Below are positions 32,478 to 45,600 of a stretch of DNA of 64,000 nucleotides, piece by piece (position 1 is the first letter of the stretch; each line of letters starts with the position of its first letter). The translations under genes were made by a program, and so were the position numbers. Source of the stretch: Amoebophrya sp. A120. Its lineage: Eukaryota > Sar > Dinophyceae > Syndiniales > Amoebophryaceae. A model generated the notes under the pieces. The model made no database searches. It saw only the letters and a list, made by a program, of their open reading frames with translations, and was not told where the DNA came from. Location of the stretch: contig CAJINV010000010.1 of the NCBI GenBank assembly GCA_905178155.1, forward strand, positions 3,616,587-3,680,586. Reading direction: 5' to 3'.

Positions 32478-35400
32478 TCATGCAGTACACGGTGCACAAG
32501 CAGAAAAGCAGTTCTCCGGGAGCGAGCGCATTTCCGTGACTGCTCAAGTTCGCGAAGATGACGAGTGTAGCGAAGTAGACATCACACATTAATGAGCGTG
32601 AGCGAATTCAGAAGATGAAGTGCCGCAGGAAGATCCATGGAGAGACAGATGAGCGAAGGACCGCGAATCTTCACTTCTCCAGCAAGAGTTAGCTGTCGAG
32701 ATCATCATCTGTTCAACTTATCTATCATGATTAGGGGCACTATTACTAGATAAGCATGGTCGGCGGGGTTCTGCGCTTCCTTTGCATTGTGTTGGCGTAG
32801 TTGCTCTGCCCTCTGAATTCAGGACCAGCGACGTCGAGTCGGGGGCCGCGCATCTGAATGAACGCAGAGCAGCGCCGGCAACGAGTTTAAGGGATTCCGG
32901 GCGGGCCCGCAATTGGTGAAGAATTTTCTGGCAGTGTGTAAAGTCGTGAAGAAGGGCGCCCGGCACTAGTTGCGCGCGCGTGTGAGTTCCTGACTAAGAT
33001 ACGTTCTACAGCCGCCAGCCAACAGGCCCTGCACTTCCTTGCCGCCTTGTTCTGCTCCCGTTACTCCTACCCCCAGGACCGGCCCCGCGGCGCTTCTCTC
33101 ACCGGCCCCGCAAGGTTGGGCCGCCTCCTTTGGCCCCGCCCGCCTGCGACCCGCCCCGCCTGCTGCGCCCGTCTGGCGCCCCGCATTCGGCGGCTGCGGC
33201 TCCTACCGCGCGCGGACTATCTTCCGCGCCAGCCAGGCAGCCTTTTCTCGGGAGGCGCGGCCCTCGGCCCCGGGCGGTCTAGCGCTTGGGCCCGGGCGGG
33301 CGTTGCGTGTCGGGAGGCTTCGCTGCATCCACTGGCCTCCCGGGGGCCCTGCTGCGTGCCTGTTCGGCGGCGCGCCGCCTCGGATTACCTACGGCGCCGC
33401 CCCTGCAGCGGGGCCAGCCGGTTTCGCTGCCTTGTGCCCTTGTCAGCTACTGACCATCAGTCGCGGTCATGGCCGTGCGCGGCTGGTGGGGGGCTATCAA
33501 GGTCCTTCACGATGAAAGTCATGTTGTATCCGCTCTGATTCTTGATCATGCGGCACACGGTGCAGAAAAGCAGGCTCTCGGGACCGAGCGCATTTCCGTG
33601 ACTGCTCAGGTTCGCGATGACGACGAGCGTAGCGAAGTGGACATCACACACTGATGGGCGTGAGCGAATTTAGAAGATGAAGTCCCGCAGGAAAAGATCC
33701 ATGGAGAGATAGATGAGCGAAGGACCGCGAGTCTTCACTTCTCCAGCAAGATTTAGCTACCAATAGTATCTACTGGATTTATCATATCTAAGGGCACTAG
33801 TACTACATAAGTATGGTTGGCGGGGTCGTCGTGTTGTGCTGAAAAATCAAAATGACGACGTGGACGGCGCGGACTCGGACAAGAGCGGGGCACGGGTGTC
33901 CGCGTCCCCCGCAGGCCCGGACCTCCGCCGCCCGCCCCCCGTCGCGTTGGTTCAATAGTACTGGCCGATTGGGCGGGGGCATCGCCCCGGCTCTCCGACC
34001 GCCAGGCGCAGCGAGCTGGTTCGTGGATTGCTTTCTGTGGAAAGCCGGCGGAGTGCGCGGAATATGAAGCGACCAAGGCGCGGCGTCGGCGCTTCGCGGT
34101 TTGCTAGGATGAAGAAGCGACCCCCCTGCTGTGGTACTACAGGGCATTCGCCGCGTTTTCGCGATGTGCTGTCGGTACTCGCCACGTCTTCGCAGTTGTC
34201 GCCGCCTTTTTTGGCGGCCCGCCCCGCCTGGCGCATCCGCCTACCGCCTCGCGCTGGGCGGCTGTCGCTTTGGTGGCCGGGGCGCCCGGTCCTACACTAC
34301 TTATTGCGCGCTAGCGCTTCGGGATGTTTTCCGCGCGCGTCGGCTTCTTCTTTCGAGGCCAGGCATCCGGCCCCGGGCGGCCGGGTGCTTGGACGCGGGC
34401 GGGCGTTGCTTTTCGGGAGGCTTGGTTGCGTCCGTTGGTCTGCGTAGGCCTGGTTGCCTGCTGGTGCGGGCGCGCGCCGTCGCGGATTACCTGTACTGCG
34501 CGGTCCTTGTTGCTGCGCCAACGGGTTTCGTCGGGTGGCGCCTTGGCGGCTATTGATTACTGACCGCGGCCGATGGCCATGCGCGGCCGGCAGATGGACA
34601 GCTTGTTGTAAACCCTGCGCAGCGGAGCTTTTGGTCATAGAAGAGTGTTTGGCCCGAGAAAGGTTCGTGTCTTTGGCGTGTGCCGTCGTTCATGTTCACG
34701 AACTTGTTGGAGAGTGGAGCTACCGACAACTGCTCTTCATGTCGGCCTACCGTAGAGTGATGATTGACGGCGAGTACTCTGGACGTGGGTATAGGTGAAG
34801 CGCAGCAAAGTTTGTAATTATGGTGAGCGAGTTCCGAAGATTAAGTCCCGCAGGAGGATCCAGAGAGGTAGATGAGAGAAGGACAGAATCTTCATACCTC
34901 CAGTAACAAGATTTAGCTGCTTCATCTTTTTATCATATCTAATGGCGCTGGTGCTTTCAGAGTTCGCGTTTCGTTATATCAGGTTGGGTGGCCTGCGCCT
35001 GGTTGCCCTCCTGTTTGATAAAAAAAACGCCAAAAAATTTGACGCATGTGACCAGGACAGCCGCGGAGCCCGGGCGATGATACGTCGGCAATACGAGGAG
35101 TTGACGGAAAACGACCCGCCACTCCCGAGCTCTGCAGAAAGAAGCGAGCGCCAGCCCCACGGACGCGCCCGGGCCACCTATATCCTGCGCGGCTTCGCGC
35201 CAATCGCGTGGCGCTGTTTCGGAGCGGCGGGAAGCATGGCGCGCGCTATTTCCCGCAGAATCTCGCAGGCGCGCCGGACTGGCGCCGCATTTCCCTGCGG
35301 CGGCCGGGGCGCCCCCTTCAGCCTGCCGCCGGCGCGCAGACTAATTAATTTTCCACGCCGGCCGGCCACGGCTTTTGCTCCCGACTTCCTGCCCTCTGCC

Positions 35401-35700
35401 CCGGATGGCAGGCTGGCCGAACGCTTGGGCGCGGGCGGGCGGGAGTCGCGGGCCGGGAGGGTTGTTTGAATCAATCGTCGGGCCTGCCCCGGGCCTGGCT
35501 GCTTACCTGCGTGGGCGCGCGCCGCCTCGGATAGCGGGTGTACAGCGCTGCCTCTGCTGCTGGGCCGGCCGGGTTTGTTTCACCGGCTTGCGCCTTCCGT
35601 GGCTGTTGAATGACTATTAACCGCGGCCCCTGTTCCCGCGCGGCTATTGGGCAGCTTGTTGTAAAGCGTGCACAGTGGTTATGGTTTGATCATGGAGTAG
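32478..35700. repeat. Three diverged copies of an about 1.1-kb repeat with GC-rich body
   Basis: A boundary segment (GAGCGCATTTCCGTGACTGC, then CATCACACA, CCGCAGGA and CTTCACTTCTCCAGCAAGA) occurs at about 32478-32765 and 33543-33815, with a weaker copy at 34822-34945. Each is followed by a very GC-rich body containing GGGCGGGCGTTGC or GGGCGGGCGGG, then GCGCGCCG and CGCCTCGGAT, ending near 33480, 34610 and 35660. Another shared segment (ACAACTGCTCTTCATGT, GAGTGATGATTGACGGCG) lies at 34639-34780 and recurs, diverged, at 35965-36090. Long open frames in the GC-rich parts differ between copies, as expected for non-coding sequence. It could be a tandem repeat or a decayed transposon. Confidence 0.75.
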
Positions 35701-35835
35701 AAGGAGAAGGACTTCAAGGTCGTAATATGTCTTTTTTCCTCTACCTTTTACCAACGTTTTTTTTCATTTTTAAGTACAGGTAATGGCTCATTATACCTCA
35801 CTTTCTTCTTTTCTCTGTCCACTAGTCCGTCCAGC

Positions 35836-35836
<1 letters not shown>

Positions 35837-35874
<38 letters not shown>
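35837..35874. repeat. (CTAT)n microsatellite
   Basis: About nine uninterrupted tetranucleotide copies. Confidence 0.95.
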
Positions 35875-36638
35875 CTCACTGGGTGTCTCTTGAGTTTCTC
35901 TCCAAAAAACTGTTGTACCGCCGCACCAACGTGTGCGAGCATACCAAACGGTAATATTCTGATCTGATTGTCCTCGGTATGTCTGTGTGGTTGTCCTTGT
36001 TCATGAATTCGTTGGACGATAGCGGAGCTACAACCGACAACTGATCTTTATGTTGATCCACCGTAGACGTAGAGTGATGAACGACGGCGCGCACTCTTGC
36101 GATGGGCAAAAGCGCATCAAAGTCAGTAGTAATCTTTTCAGCCTGGTGGGCGTCCGAACTCCTTGGGCTCTTCGTTCTGAAAATTAATGCGTCACTGGTC
36201 TTCGCAATCAAGGAGCCTCAAGCACATGAAGTTTCTGAAACGCGAGCGCTGCAGTTTCTTGTGCATTCGATTTGTTTTTCGTGCTAAATTACGTTCAAGT
36301 GTCGTGCGCATACGCCAGTCGTTTTCAATTTTCGTCCTGTCGTTCCCACTCGTCCTTCTTTCTTCAAGCTTGCTGCTAGATGACTATCGTTGTCCCGTTG
36401 ACATTACCTTTAATTTTAGTTTTACTTGTTGGTCGGCAGAAACATAGCAATCGGAAAATATCGCAGGAATTGTGGTGAAAGTGAAACAGTTACACTTACA
36501 ACTCACTATCGGAGTAGCGGCCTCCTAGTACTACACCCAGATTGTAATTTTTATTGTTCTTTATTCTTTGTTCCTCTTCCTTTGCAGGTCCAGATCCAGA
36601 GTATTGTTTTTAGTTAGTAGCACACCGCCGCAAGCATC
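35875..36638. other. Intergenic, upstream of gene 7
   Basis: Apart from the repeat segment at 35965-36090 I see nothing. The gene 7 promoter and leader should lie here. Confidence 0.5.
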
Positions 36639-39600
36639 ATGAGAGATCAGACGAACCGGCATAGTTGTACCTCTCGCGGATGGCTAGCCCTAGGTGCAGC
36701 TACAAGAACCTGCTTCATCTTGAGCAGTGGCAGTACGCAGGAAAACAACCCGAGTCTCCTGTTCGTCGCGGGTATTCAGGCCAAAATCTCCTCGGCCCGA
36801 CAAGCTGGAAGCCCACTGTCCCTGGGGTCAAATGATCGCGGAAATAGGGCGAAGACAGCAAAGAAGGCAAGACAAGCAGGCGTCAAGCTCCCGGTCGTCG
36901 CCATCAAGGAGGAAGACGGAGATTCATCGTTTGCAGACGAAAGAACCAAACTAAACGATCAGCTCCCGCTGCTAAAGAAAACTGCTGCAAAACCGGTTAC
37001 GAGCACGAATCTGCTGTCGACCTCCCGGGCGAAGCAAGTTAGTACCGGTAACCATCAAGCGGACGGACTTGCAGCTGCGTCTTTCCTTGACGCAGGAGAA
37101 GAGCATGGCGCCGCGAAGAAAAAATCGGTCTCCGCTTCGCTTCTGAAAAAACTACCCTCTGCCACTACAACTTCCGGGGGTCGTGATTATGCTGCGCAGG
37201 CAAAGCATCCAGAAGGAGCGGAAGATTTCATTGACGCAATCGCGAACAACCCTCCTGTTGTGAATGACGATTCTGAAGATCCTGCCGAGGACGAGCAGCC
37301 AGCGCTGACCCCGTCCTCTTCTCACCTCGAACTTGTTACTACGAAAAAAACCAATTTTCAAAACGCGAACGTCTTCTCGCAATTCCAGCAAAAGGAAGGA
37401 AACTGGGAAGACAAGGCGATCAAGGGTCCGGAGCAGGATTTAACCGCCGCGGATACGACCGAGTGCAGCGACCCGCAAGTCGGGGTTATCTACACCGGAC
37501 AGATCCTGGTTCAAACGGGCATCACCGGGGGGACGCAGAACGGGAAAGTCGAAGCAGATGACAAATTCCCGCAGCCGAACAATCCCAACGACTGGAAAAC
37601 CTGGGCGGACCCCAACGGACCAATCGCAAAGCACGCCGCGAAGAAGTGCTCGATGTTGTGTAAGTCGCTACCGCAGGAATTCGCCCCTTCCTCTGGAACC
37701 TGCGTCGCTTACACCGTCTGGTTCAACGGGGCTTTTGACCGAAACACCCCCTGGATGTGCCGCTTGTGGTCCTCGATCAGTAAGAAGCAGACGATCCAGC
37801 CCGGACCCGAAACGACGAAGAAAATTGAAGATGGGGACAAGTTTGGGAACGGCTGGGCGCGGAAAGAGGCGGGGGATTTGGCCTGGATCAGCGGCCCGGG
37901 CTGTCCGCAAACCATGACGGGTGCGGCGAACAGCTGGTTGGATTTCTCCAATTGCGAAGATTCCAAACAGGGCGCACAAACTATCAGAATGAAAAATGCC
38001 CCCACCCCCGAACTTGAAAGCATTTGCATTGCAAACCTTTCCAAATGAAACATTCGCCCTCTTGCACCTATCAGCATCACAGGCTTCCAATCGTGAATAG
38101 CGAAAATTTGTATTGCAAAAGACCCCAGCAAGAGCGGCGCTTGTCATGCAAGCGATGCGGTACACGCCTAGACTCTGCATCAGAAAGATTCATACTCCTT
38201 TCATGCATGACAAAAAGGTTTCATTTGGAAACTTCGCATCACAAATTTTTGCAATTTGAGGGGTGGGGGGCACTTTTCACTGTAATACAAACGAAGGGAC
38301 TCGGGAAGGACTGGGTGGTTGGGGACAGCCCGCTCTGGTTTATAACCCGCTCAGGTGTTGCAATCTCAAATCGGCTACCATAGAATCTGGAATCTGTGTT
38401 GCAAAATGCGCAACATCTGGCCTACTCCGACAGGAGCGCGCATGACAAGTTTCGGAGTTGTTCCAAACCGCATCAGAAGCTGGCGAACTTTGTATTGCGA
38501 AAGGCCCAAGTCTCTGTATGGTACTCATGCTGTTCATGCAAGACAAATTTCAGAATCTATTGTAAGGCTAACAATGTTTAAGATTGTAACACCTGAGCAA
38601 GCCATATGGTTCGAGGAAATCGTCTACACCCCGGAAATCGTGAACCCCGTGGACCAAGCAACCGGCGACGTTGGCTGGGGCTACACGGTTTGCTGGGGGT
38701 TGTGCCGGTTGTACGATTTCTGTGAGTCGTTCTCCGTCGGGTGGCAGAACGGGCTACCGGGGCCGGCCTGCTGGCTGCGGAAGGCCGACCCCAATGGAAT
38801 TGAGCAGGACTGGAAGGACAGCACCAACATTCACAGCGGGAAATTGGAATGTATCCCGCAACCGTGGACGGAGCCTCCGCCTGTCCCCGCTCCGTTGCCT
38901 GCTCCAACGCCGGTCCCAGCACCGATGCCGAGTCAACCAATCACGACGCCGTTGCCGATCATCCTCCCGCCGGAAGAGCCAGCGCCGTGTCGCATCTGGT
39001 TGCTGTTGATCGGTGCGGGGCTGTTCATGCTGTGCTGCGCTTCGGCGACCGCGGCCACGGTGGTGAAGGAGAATGAGTTGCTGAAGTACAACAGCCATGC
39101 AATGCAAATATCCCTGGATGTCTGGAAGGTTGCAACGTGTGATGCTGTCTCTGGATGCTAAAAAAATCTGTATTGCGTGACCAGCAAGAGGAGCCCAGTT
39201 TGTGTACTAACGCGGGGAGGGCATTTGTCATGCGGAATAGGCATCAAGAAGCTTTCGAAAAGTCTGTGATGCTAGGTCATCCATTACAGACATCATGGGC
39301 TATGGACAACATGCATGACAAACCTAGCAATCTAGTTCCAGACCCAGACATATTTGCAATGCATAACAGCTTCAGCGAGACGAATGTGAAAGTGGATGTG
39401 GAAACCGAGGAATGGGAGCAGAATTGGGAAGAAAATTCTAATGCGTACGGAGTGAAGACGAAAGCAGGGAAAGCCGCTTTGGAAAAACGCAGGGCGAATA
39501 AAACCTCCAAAGACCGAGATTTATCGGCGAGCAGCAACGCCACTTCCGAAACGTCGAAGGCAGCGAAGAATTCGCTCGCGAAAAGGAAAATGAAAAAGAA

Positions 39601-42600
39601 GGAAAAAGAAGATGACACTGGTATCACGACCGAAACGTCTCTTGAAGCTGTTACGGGGGATGATGACACGACAGAGCAGGAGTTAACTGACTCTGAAACC
39701 GCGAGTTCCGCGATACTGAAAACAGCCACTGCGAAGAAAAAAGCGAAGCCGAAGGGGAATGCGGTACTCGACGCGGAAACGGAAAAAGCCGCAACGGATT
39801 TGGCTGCAAATCTGAAGTTGACGAATGGATACGCCGTGAGACTCGCGAAGGCCATGGTAGATCCGGATCTCGCTGGGAAGCCGTTGCCAAAGCCGAAGAA
39901 GAAGGTGGATCGAGAGGCGATGCTCGCGGCGAATATCGACGTGGACAAAGGGGACATGGCACAGATGATGAATTTGATCTCTGCGGTATCCCAAGGAAAA
40001 ACGTCCCCATCCCAGAGTTGTCATGCAGATCTGCATGCTGAAGATGTTCTGTTTCTCATGCGGAGCCCCATGAGAAGCGCTTTCGAGTCGTGCTGCGGAA
40101 TTTGTCATGCTTCAATCAGCATAATGTGTTAACAGATCTGTGATGCTGGTGAACCACCTAAATCGAGGATTACACTACGAGCCCAGGAGATGAGGACTTG
40201 TCATGCGCAGCAACCAAAGCGTGTTGATTTGTCTAGCAGATTTCCCATCTTGACTATGAAATGGGGACGTTTTTCCTCAGGATATGCGACGGCTGGTAAA
40301 AGGGATTTGTCCGCGGTTCCGGGTGTTGGTGCGGTGTCAGGTCGAGATCCGGGGGAGAGGGCGGAAGCTTTGTCTCTACAGTCCGGACAAGCGAAGAAAC
40401 TTCTGGATGCCGATGTCTCCGACTTGGATTCCACCCCGTCTGAACCTACGACTGGGGAGAGAGCGAAGTCGGCTAAGTTGCGGAAAAAGAAATCGAAGAA
40501 AGACAGTGTGAAAAGAGAATCGAATTTGAACAAGGAGACAAAAACCGACAGTGAAAAAGCCGACTCCGACTTCCAGGGCGGCCCGGCGACTGCGGGGAAA
40601 AAGAAGAGAAAAACGGAACAGAATTTGGACAAAGAGGCCGGTGTCACTACGGAAAGCAATGCGTCAAGCGGGGAAAAAGCCACGAAGGCGAGTCTGAAAA
40701 AGAAGAAATCCTCGGTGAAAAAGAAATTGGATTCCCAGAAATCCTTGAAAGGGGCGCGGGAATCGGATGCACCGGGCGAAACCGCTGGGACAACTGCTGC
40801 TTTACAAACTGCTGTTGCGCCGGGGGGGAAAGTTTTGCAAGTCAGCGCGGATCTCGATACGGAAAGCGAGCTCGAGCCCGGGGAGAAAGCGAAGCAAGCT
40901 AGCCTGCGGGGTAGTAAGAAGGAAAAAAAGAAGAAACTCGAAACGGAAAAGGAGTTGACTACCGACCAAGACACTGAACAAGGTGAGACTGCGAACAAAG
41001 CGAGTCTTAGGTCCAGTAAGAAAGAGAAGAAAAAGAAGCTCGAAACGGAGAGGGATTTAACTACAGATCAAGACACTGAACAAGGTGAGACTGCGAAGAA
41101 AGCGAGCCTGCGCTCCTCGAAGAAAGAGAAGAAGAAAGCGCTCGACGCAGAGAAAAATCTCACTGCGGAGTCTGAGCCCGAAGCAGGGGAGTCCGCGACG
41201 AAACTTTCCTTGAAGCAGGGGAAAAAATCGAAGAAGGACGCATCTCTTCGGACGAGCAAGGATTTGGCCGCTGGTGTTTTACCGGATGGGGATTTAGAAA
41301 TTGCGGGAACAGGAGCTTCCTTGCAGAAGAAAAAGTCATCTTCCCGAAAGGAAAAATCCTTAAAAGCAGAAACCGTATGCATTGCAAATCTGTCTTGGTC
41401 TGGAAACTTGTGATGCAAGTCAGTGAACAATAAGTGAAGTGTAATGCGCAGCCAAGCATGACAAGTGTTTTCGTGCTTCTGTGCTGCGCATTCCGCATGA
41501 GAGCCTGCGTTTTTGCATGACAGGCGAGAGAGGCTGTTCCGATGGCCTCACGCAATACAGAGTGCAGAGTCATGCCAGACTAGCATGACAAATGTTGCAA
41601 TCTTCCAGACCCAGACATGTTTGCAGTTGATAAACGGAACTTGACACGGATTTTGAGATCACCGAGGCCTTTCGAATCCTGAAGAAAGCGGGGTTGGAAA
41701 AGGCTTACGCAAGAAAACTCGCGGCGACCATTGCGGACAAGGATCTAAACGCGGAGCAAGTTCTATGGGAGTGCACAACCCCCCCTCCCCCTCATTTGTG
41801 ATGCAGAATGCCTAATTTACACCCTGCCTCTGGGCTCATCTGTTAGCATGACAAGTTCTGGCAGCCCAAATGGCACTACACTTCTGTCCAAATTTGTCAT
41901 GCAAAACCTGTATTCTTGCTGACGCCTGTATTGCTGTTCATGCAATACAAATGAGGGGGAGTGGGAGTTGTGCACATTCATAAGCTCCTACCCCGCCGAA
42001 TGATCTGGACGCGCAGAAACTGGAAGAGCTCGGCTTTGGTCTCGGTGAGTCGGTCGGAAAACTCCGATTGGCGGTGGCCAAGACGAAACAGAAGCAACAA
42101 GCCCTGAAAGCGGAAAAATCATTGCAAAAAGAGCAGAGGCCGTCCGCCGCGGAATCGGCGCAATCCATGTCTTTACGGACTTCCCGGACTGTATGGAAGT
42201 GTCAGGATCGAAATCGTCAGAGTTGAAATAATTTGTGATGCATAAAATGCAGCCCACAAAGTGCCTGTCTTGCAGAGTAGGCAAGAGAGGCAGCTTGTAA
42301 GCCTGTTGAGGGGTAGAAACTAAGCAGCTAAAGGAGCATGACAAAAGGCGTCTTCCTTACCCAAACAGCATGACAAACTGGATTTCGGTTCTGCCTAGAT
42401 TTGTCATGCGCCACTTGGAAACTGGGTTACAACTTTCATCCATTTTATGCATGGCAAACTATTTCAACTTTGACGATTTCAAACCTGACACATCCATAGA
42501 CTGTGAAGAAACAAAAATTGGCCACCGATCAGATCATCACTGCTGCACCGGAACGGAACGAAGTTATGGATTGCAAAAATGTCTGGGTCCGGAAGAATGC

Positions 42601-45600
42601 AATCTTGTGATGCTGCATTTGGATTCCTAAAAAATCTGTATTGCATAAGCAGCAAAGGAAATGCAATTTTGGCCGCGCGGAGAGGGCATTTATCATGCGG
42701 AATAGGCATCGCAGACAGAGCCCTCAAAAAGTCTGTGATACTAGGGCATGCATCACAGACATCATGGCCCATGCAAAACGTGCATGACAAGTCTCAGAAA
42801 TTTCCAGACCCAGACATTTTTGCAATTGATAGAAGTGGAGAATGTGCTAGTCGAAGCGGGGATCGGGAAGAAATACGCGAAAAAATTGGCCAGGAAGTTA
42901 AACGATCCAGATTTGGATGCCGTGCCAGTACCCGCAGACGAGAAGGATTTGTCTGTCCTTCAATCACTCGGTTTGTTCGGAGAGAAGGAATCTTCCATGG
43001 AAAAGATGCGTCTTTGGGCAGCAGCAGCGGCGAAAGCGAAAAAGAAAAAGAAGCCAATGGAGTTTGGAACGGATACTATTTCTGTCGATTTTGCGGTGGC
43101 GGAAAAAGCTCTTTTAAAACTCGGATTGGAAAAAATGCAAGCGAAGAAACTCGCGGAAAAAATCGCCAGTCCGGATTTAAACGCCGAAGAAACCTTAAGT
43201 GACACACTGGATGAAAAGTCACTGAAACTGTTGCAAACGTTAGGTTTCGGCGGGAGTGAGAAAATCACCCAGACAGCCCAGTGGATTCAAAAAGAAGCGA
43301 TAAACAACAAGAGGGAAGAGACTTGTTTGACCACCATGACATTAGACGCAGGGATTTCCGAGAAAGCTCTTCTCTCTGCCGGGATGACTGCGAAATTTGC
43401 GAAGAAGCTCGCGAAGCAACTCGGCGATCCGAATTTAACGGCGGAGGAAACGCTTGCAGAGCCGGACAATGAGAAGGATTTGCAGATTTTGAAGCACATG
43501 GGGATTTTTGGCGACACAGAAAAAGTTGGGACCATGCGGGGGTACTTGCACCAGAAACTGGAGCAGAAATACGGGGTGGATGAGAATGGAAACTTGAACA
43601 TCACGGCAGATATCACGATCGATTTTGGAACTTCTGAGGAGGCGTTTGTGCAGCAAGGCTTTTCGAAAAAGACCGCGAAGAAACTGGCGAAGAGAGTGGT
43701 GGAAAAAGATGTCGATGAAACCGAAGCCTCGCTAAGAGAAGACATGGACGAAAAGGATTTGGAGCTGATGGAGCAACTGTACGGGCCCGGATTTTTCGAT
43801 AACAACCCGACGGAACTGAACGAGCAAATGGAAGGTTTTGTGAAGCGGCAGGTGTTGATGAAGCAGAAACGAATCTCCATTGATTTATCGACCATGAAGT
43901 ACGCCGATGTGGACTTCGGCAATGCAGAGGAAATTTTCGTGTTGAAAGGGTTTGAGCCCCTGATGGCGAAGAAGGTCGCGAAGGCGGTGGTGAAAAACGA
44001 TAAGGAGGGACTTGCGGAGTTGATTGAAAATGGTGATTCGGGCGAATTAGCTATCAAAATGAAAAATCCCCCCACCCCATACTCAAACTTGAAAGTTGTG
44101 ATGCAGATTTGTGGCCACAAATCAGCTTTGTCATGCTAGAAGGGAAAAGATGCGGACTGTAGTGCTGGTTGGCGTGGGAAAGCCTTGCATCTTCAGCATG
44201 ACATGGGGCAGCTGGAAGTGAGAAACTGCATGACAAATTGCCTGCAAATGAGGCCACAGCTGCGTCTCTTGGCCTTCTAGCATTACAAGTCGATTTGTGT
44301 ACTCAAATACAGCATCACAAATTTCGTTTTCGATATGGGGAGGGGGGATTTTTCATTCTGATATTAGCGGCCGCGGATGTACCGGGTCAGAAGGAATTGT
44401 TGGCGGCTCTAGCCGGGACAGGAGATTTGAAATCCGATGTTGCGATGGACAATCTGATATGGATTGCAAATATGTCTGGGTCTGCAAACTTGTAATGCTG
44501 AGTTGTGAATAGTGAATGGTCTGTAATGCATAGCCAAGCATGAGAAATATTTCCGGGGCTTAGTGTTGCGTTTTCCGCATGACAAACTGCGTCCTTGCAT
44601 GACAAGCAAATGGGTCTCTTCTTGGACACGCATCACAGACTTTTCAGTCATGCCAGGCAAGCGTGACAAACCTTGCACCCTTCCAGACCCAGACATTTTT
44701 GCATTTGATATCTGAAAGATATGTTGGAGGAGGAAATCGACAACAACAAAGAGAAATACGCAATGCCGGAGAAGCCGATTCTTCGCAGCAGGGCGTCCTC
44801 GAAGAAGAAGAGATCTCCTTCGGAGATTCTGGTTGATCCTGCTAGTACTGGAGCTCTACTACTACCTCCTGACGCAGAACTTGCTGGCGTGAATATGAAA
44901 GCAGGTGGATTTTTACCACAGAGAAAGCCGAAGAAAGAGCCGCCCAGTGCCTTTATGCAGTCCTGTTGCTGCTGCTTTCTCGGAAGTAGCGGTCAAGACG
45001 ACGAGGGTGCAGACGATTTGTATAATGCGCCGGCAGTTCAAGTTCAAGGAGGAGGAGGTGAATCTGTTCAGCCGATTGGCATCGCGAAGCCGATCCACCT
45101 CAAGATTGAGGAAGCGGCGACAGATTCGGAGCAAGGAAGAATCGCCACCGATGAAATCCGATGATATTGACTACTCGGAGCAGTTGCAGTATGATGGTCA
45201 ACAAGCATTACAAGCCGAAAGAAGCGTCCTTACCCCCGAAATCATGCAGCAGGAAGCGGAACAAGCCATGGTAGCGGCCGGGTTTGAGAAAGCGGTCGCG
45301 GTCAAAGTGGCCCAGAAGATGGCTGCGAAGGGAGAGAATCCGGAAGGGGAACTGGATGAAGAAACCCGAATGTGTGCGATCAACGCGGGAATACTGACGA
45401 CGGAGCAAGTGGGCGATAGTCCCATATCAAATGCAAATATGTCGGGGTCTGGGAAACTGCGAGATTTGTCATTCTAGTCTGGCATAACTCTGAACTTTGT
45501 ATTGCGTGGCCGCAAAGACAAAGAGCCCCACTTGCCTGTCATGCAAAAACGCAGTTTCTCATGCGGAGTACGCAACTCAGAACCACGGAAAAACTTGTCA

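Noticed and set aside
33039-35620. Several 110-175 codon ORFs in the GC-rich bodies
   Set aside because: The three repeat copies are open in different frames and their products do not align; GC-rich DNA has few stops.
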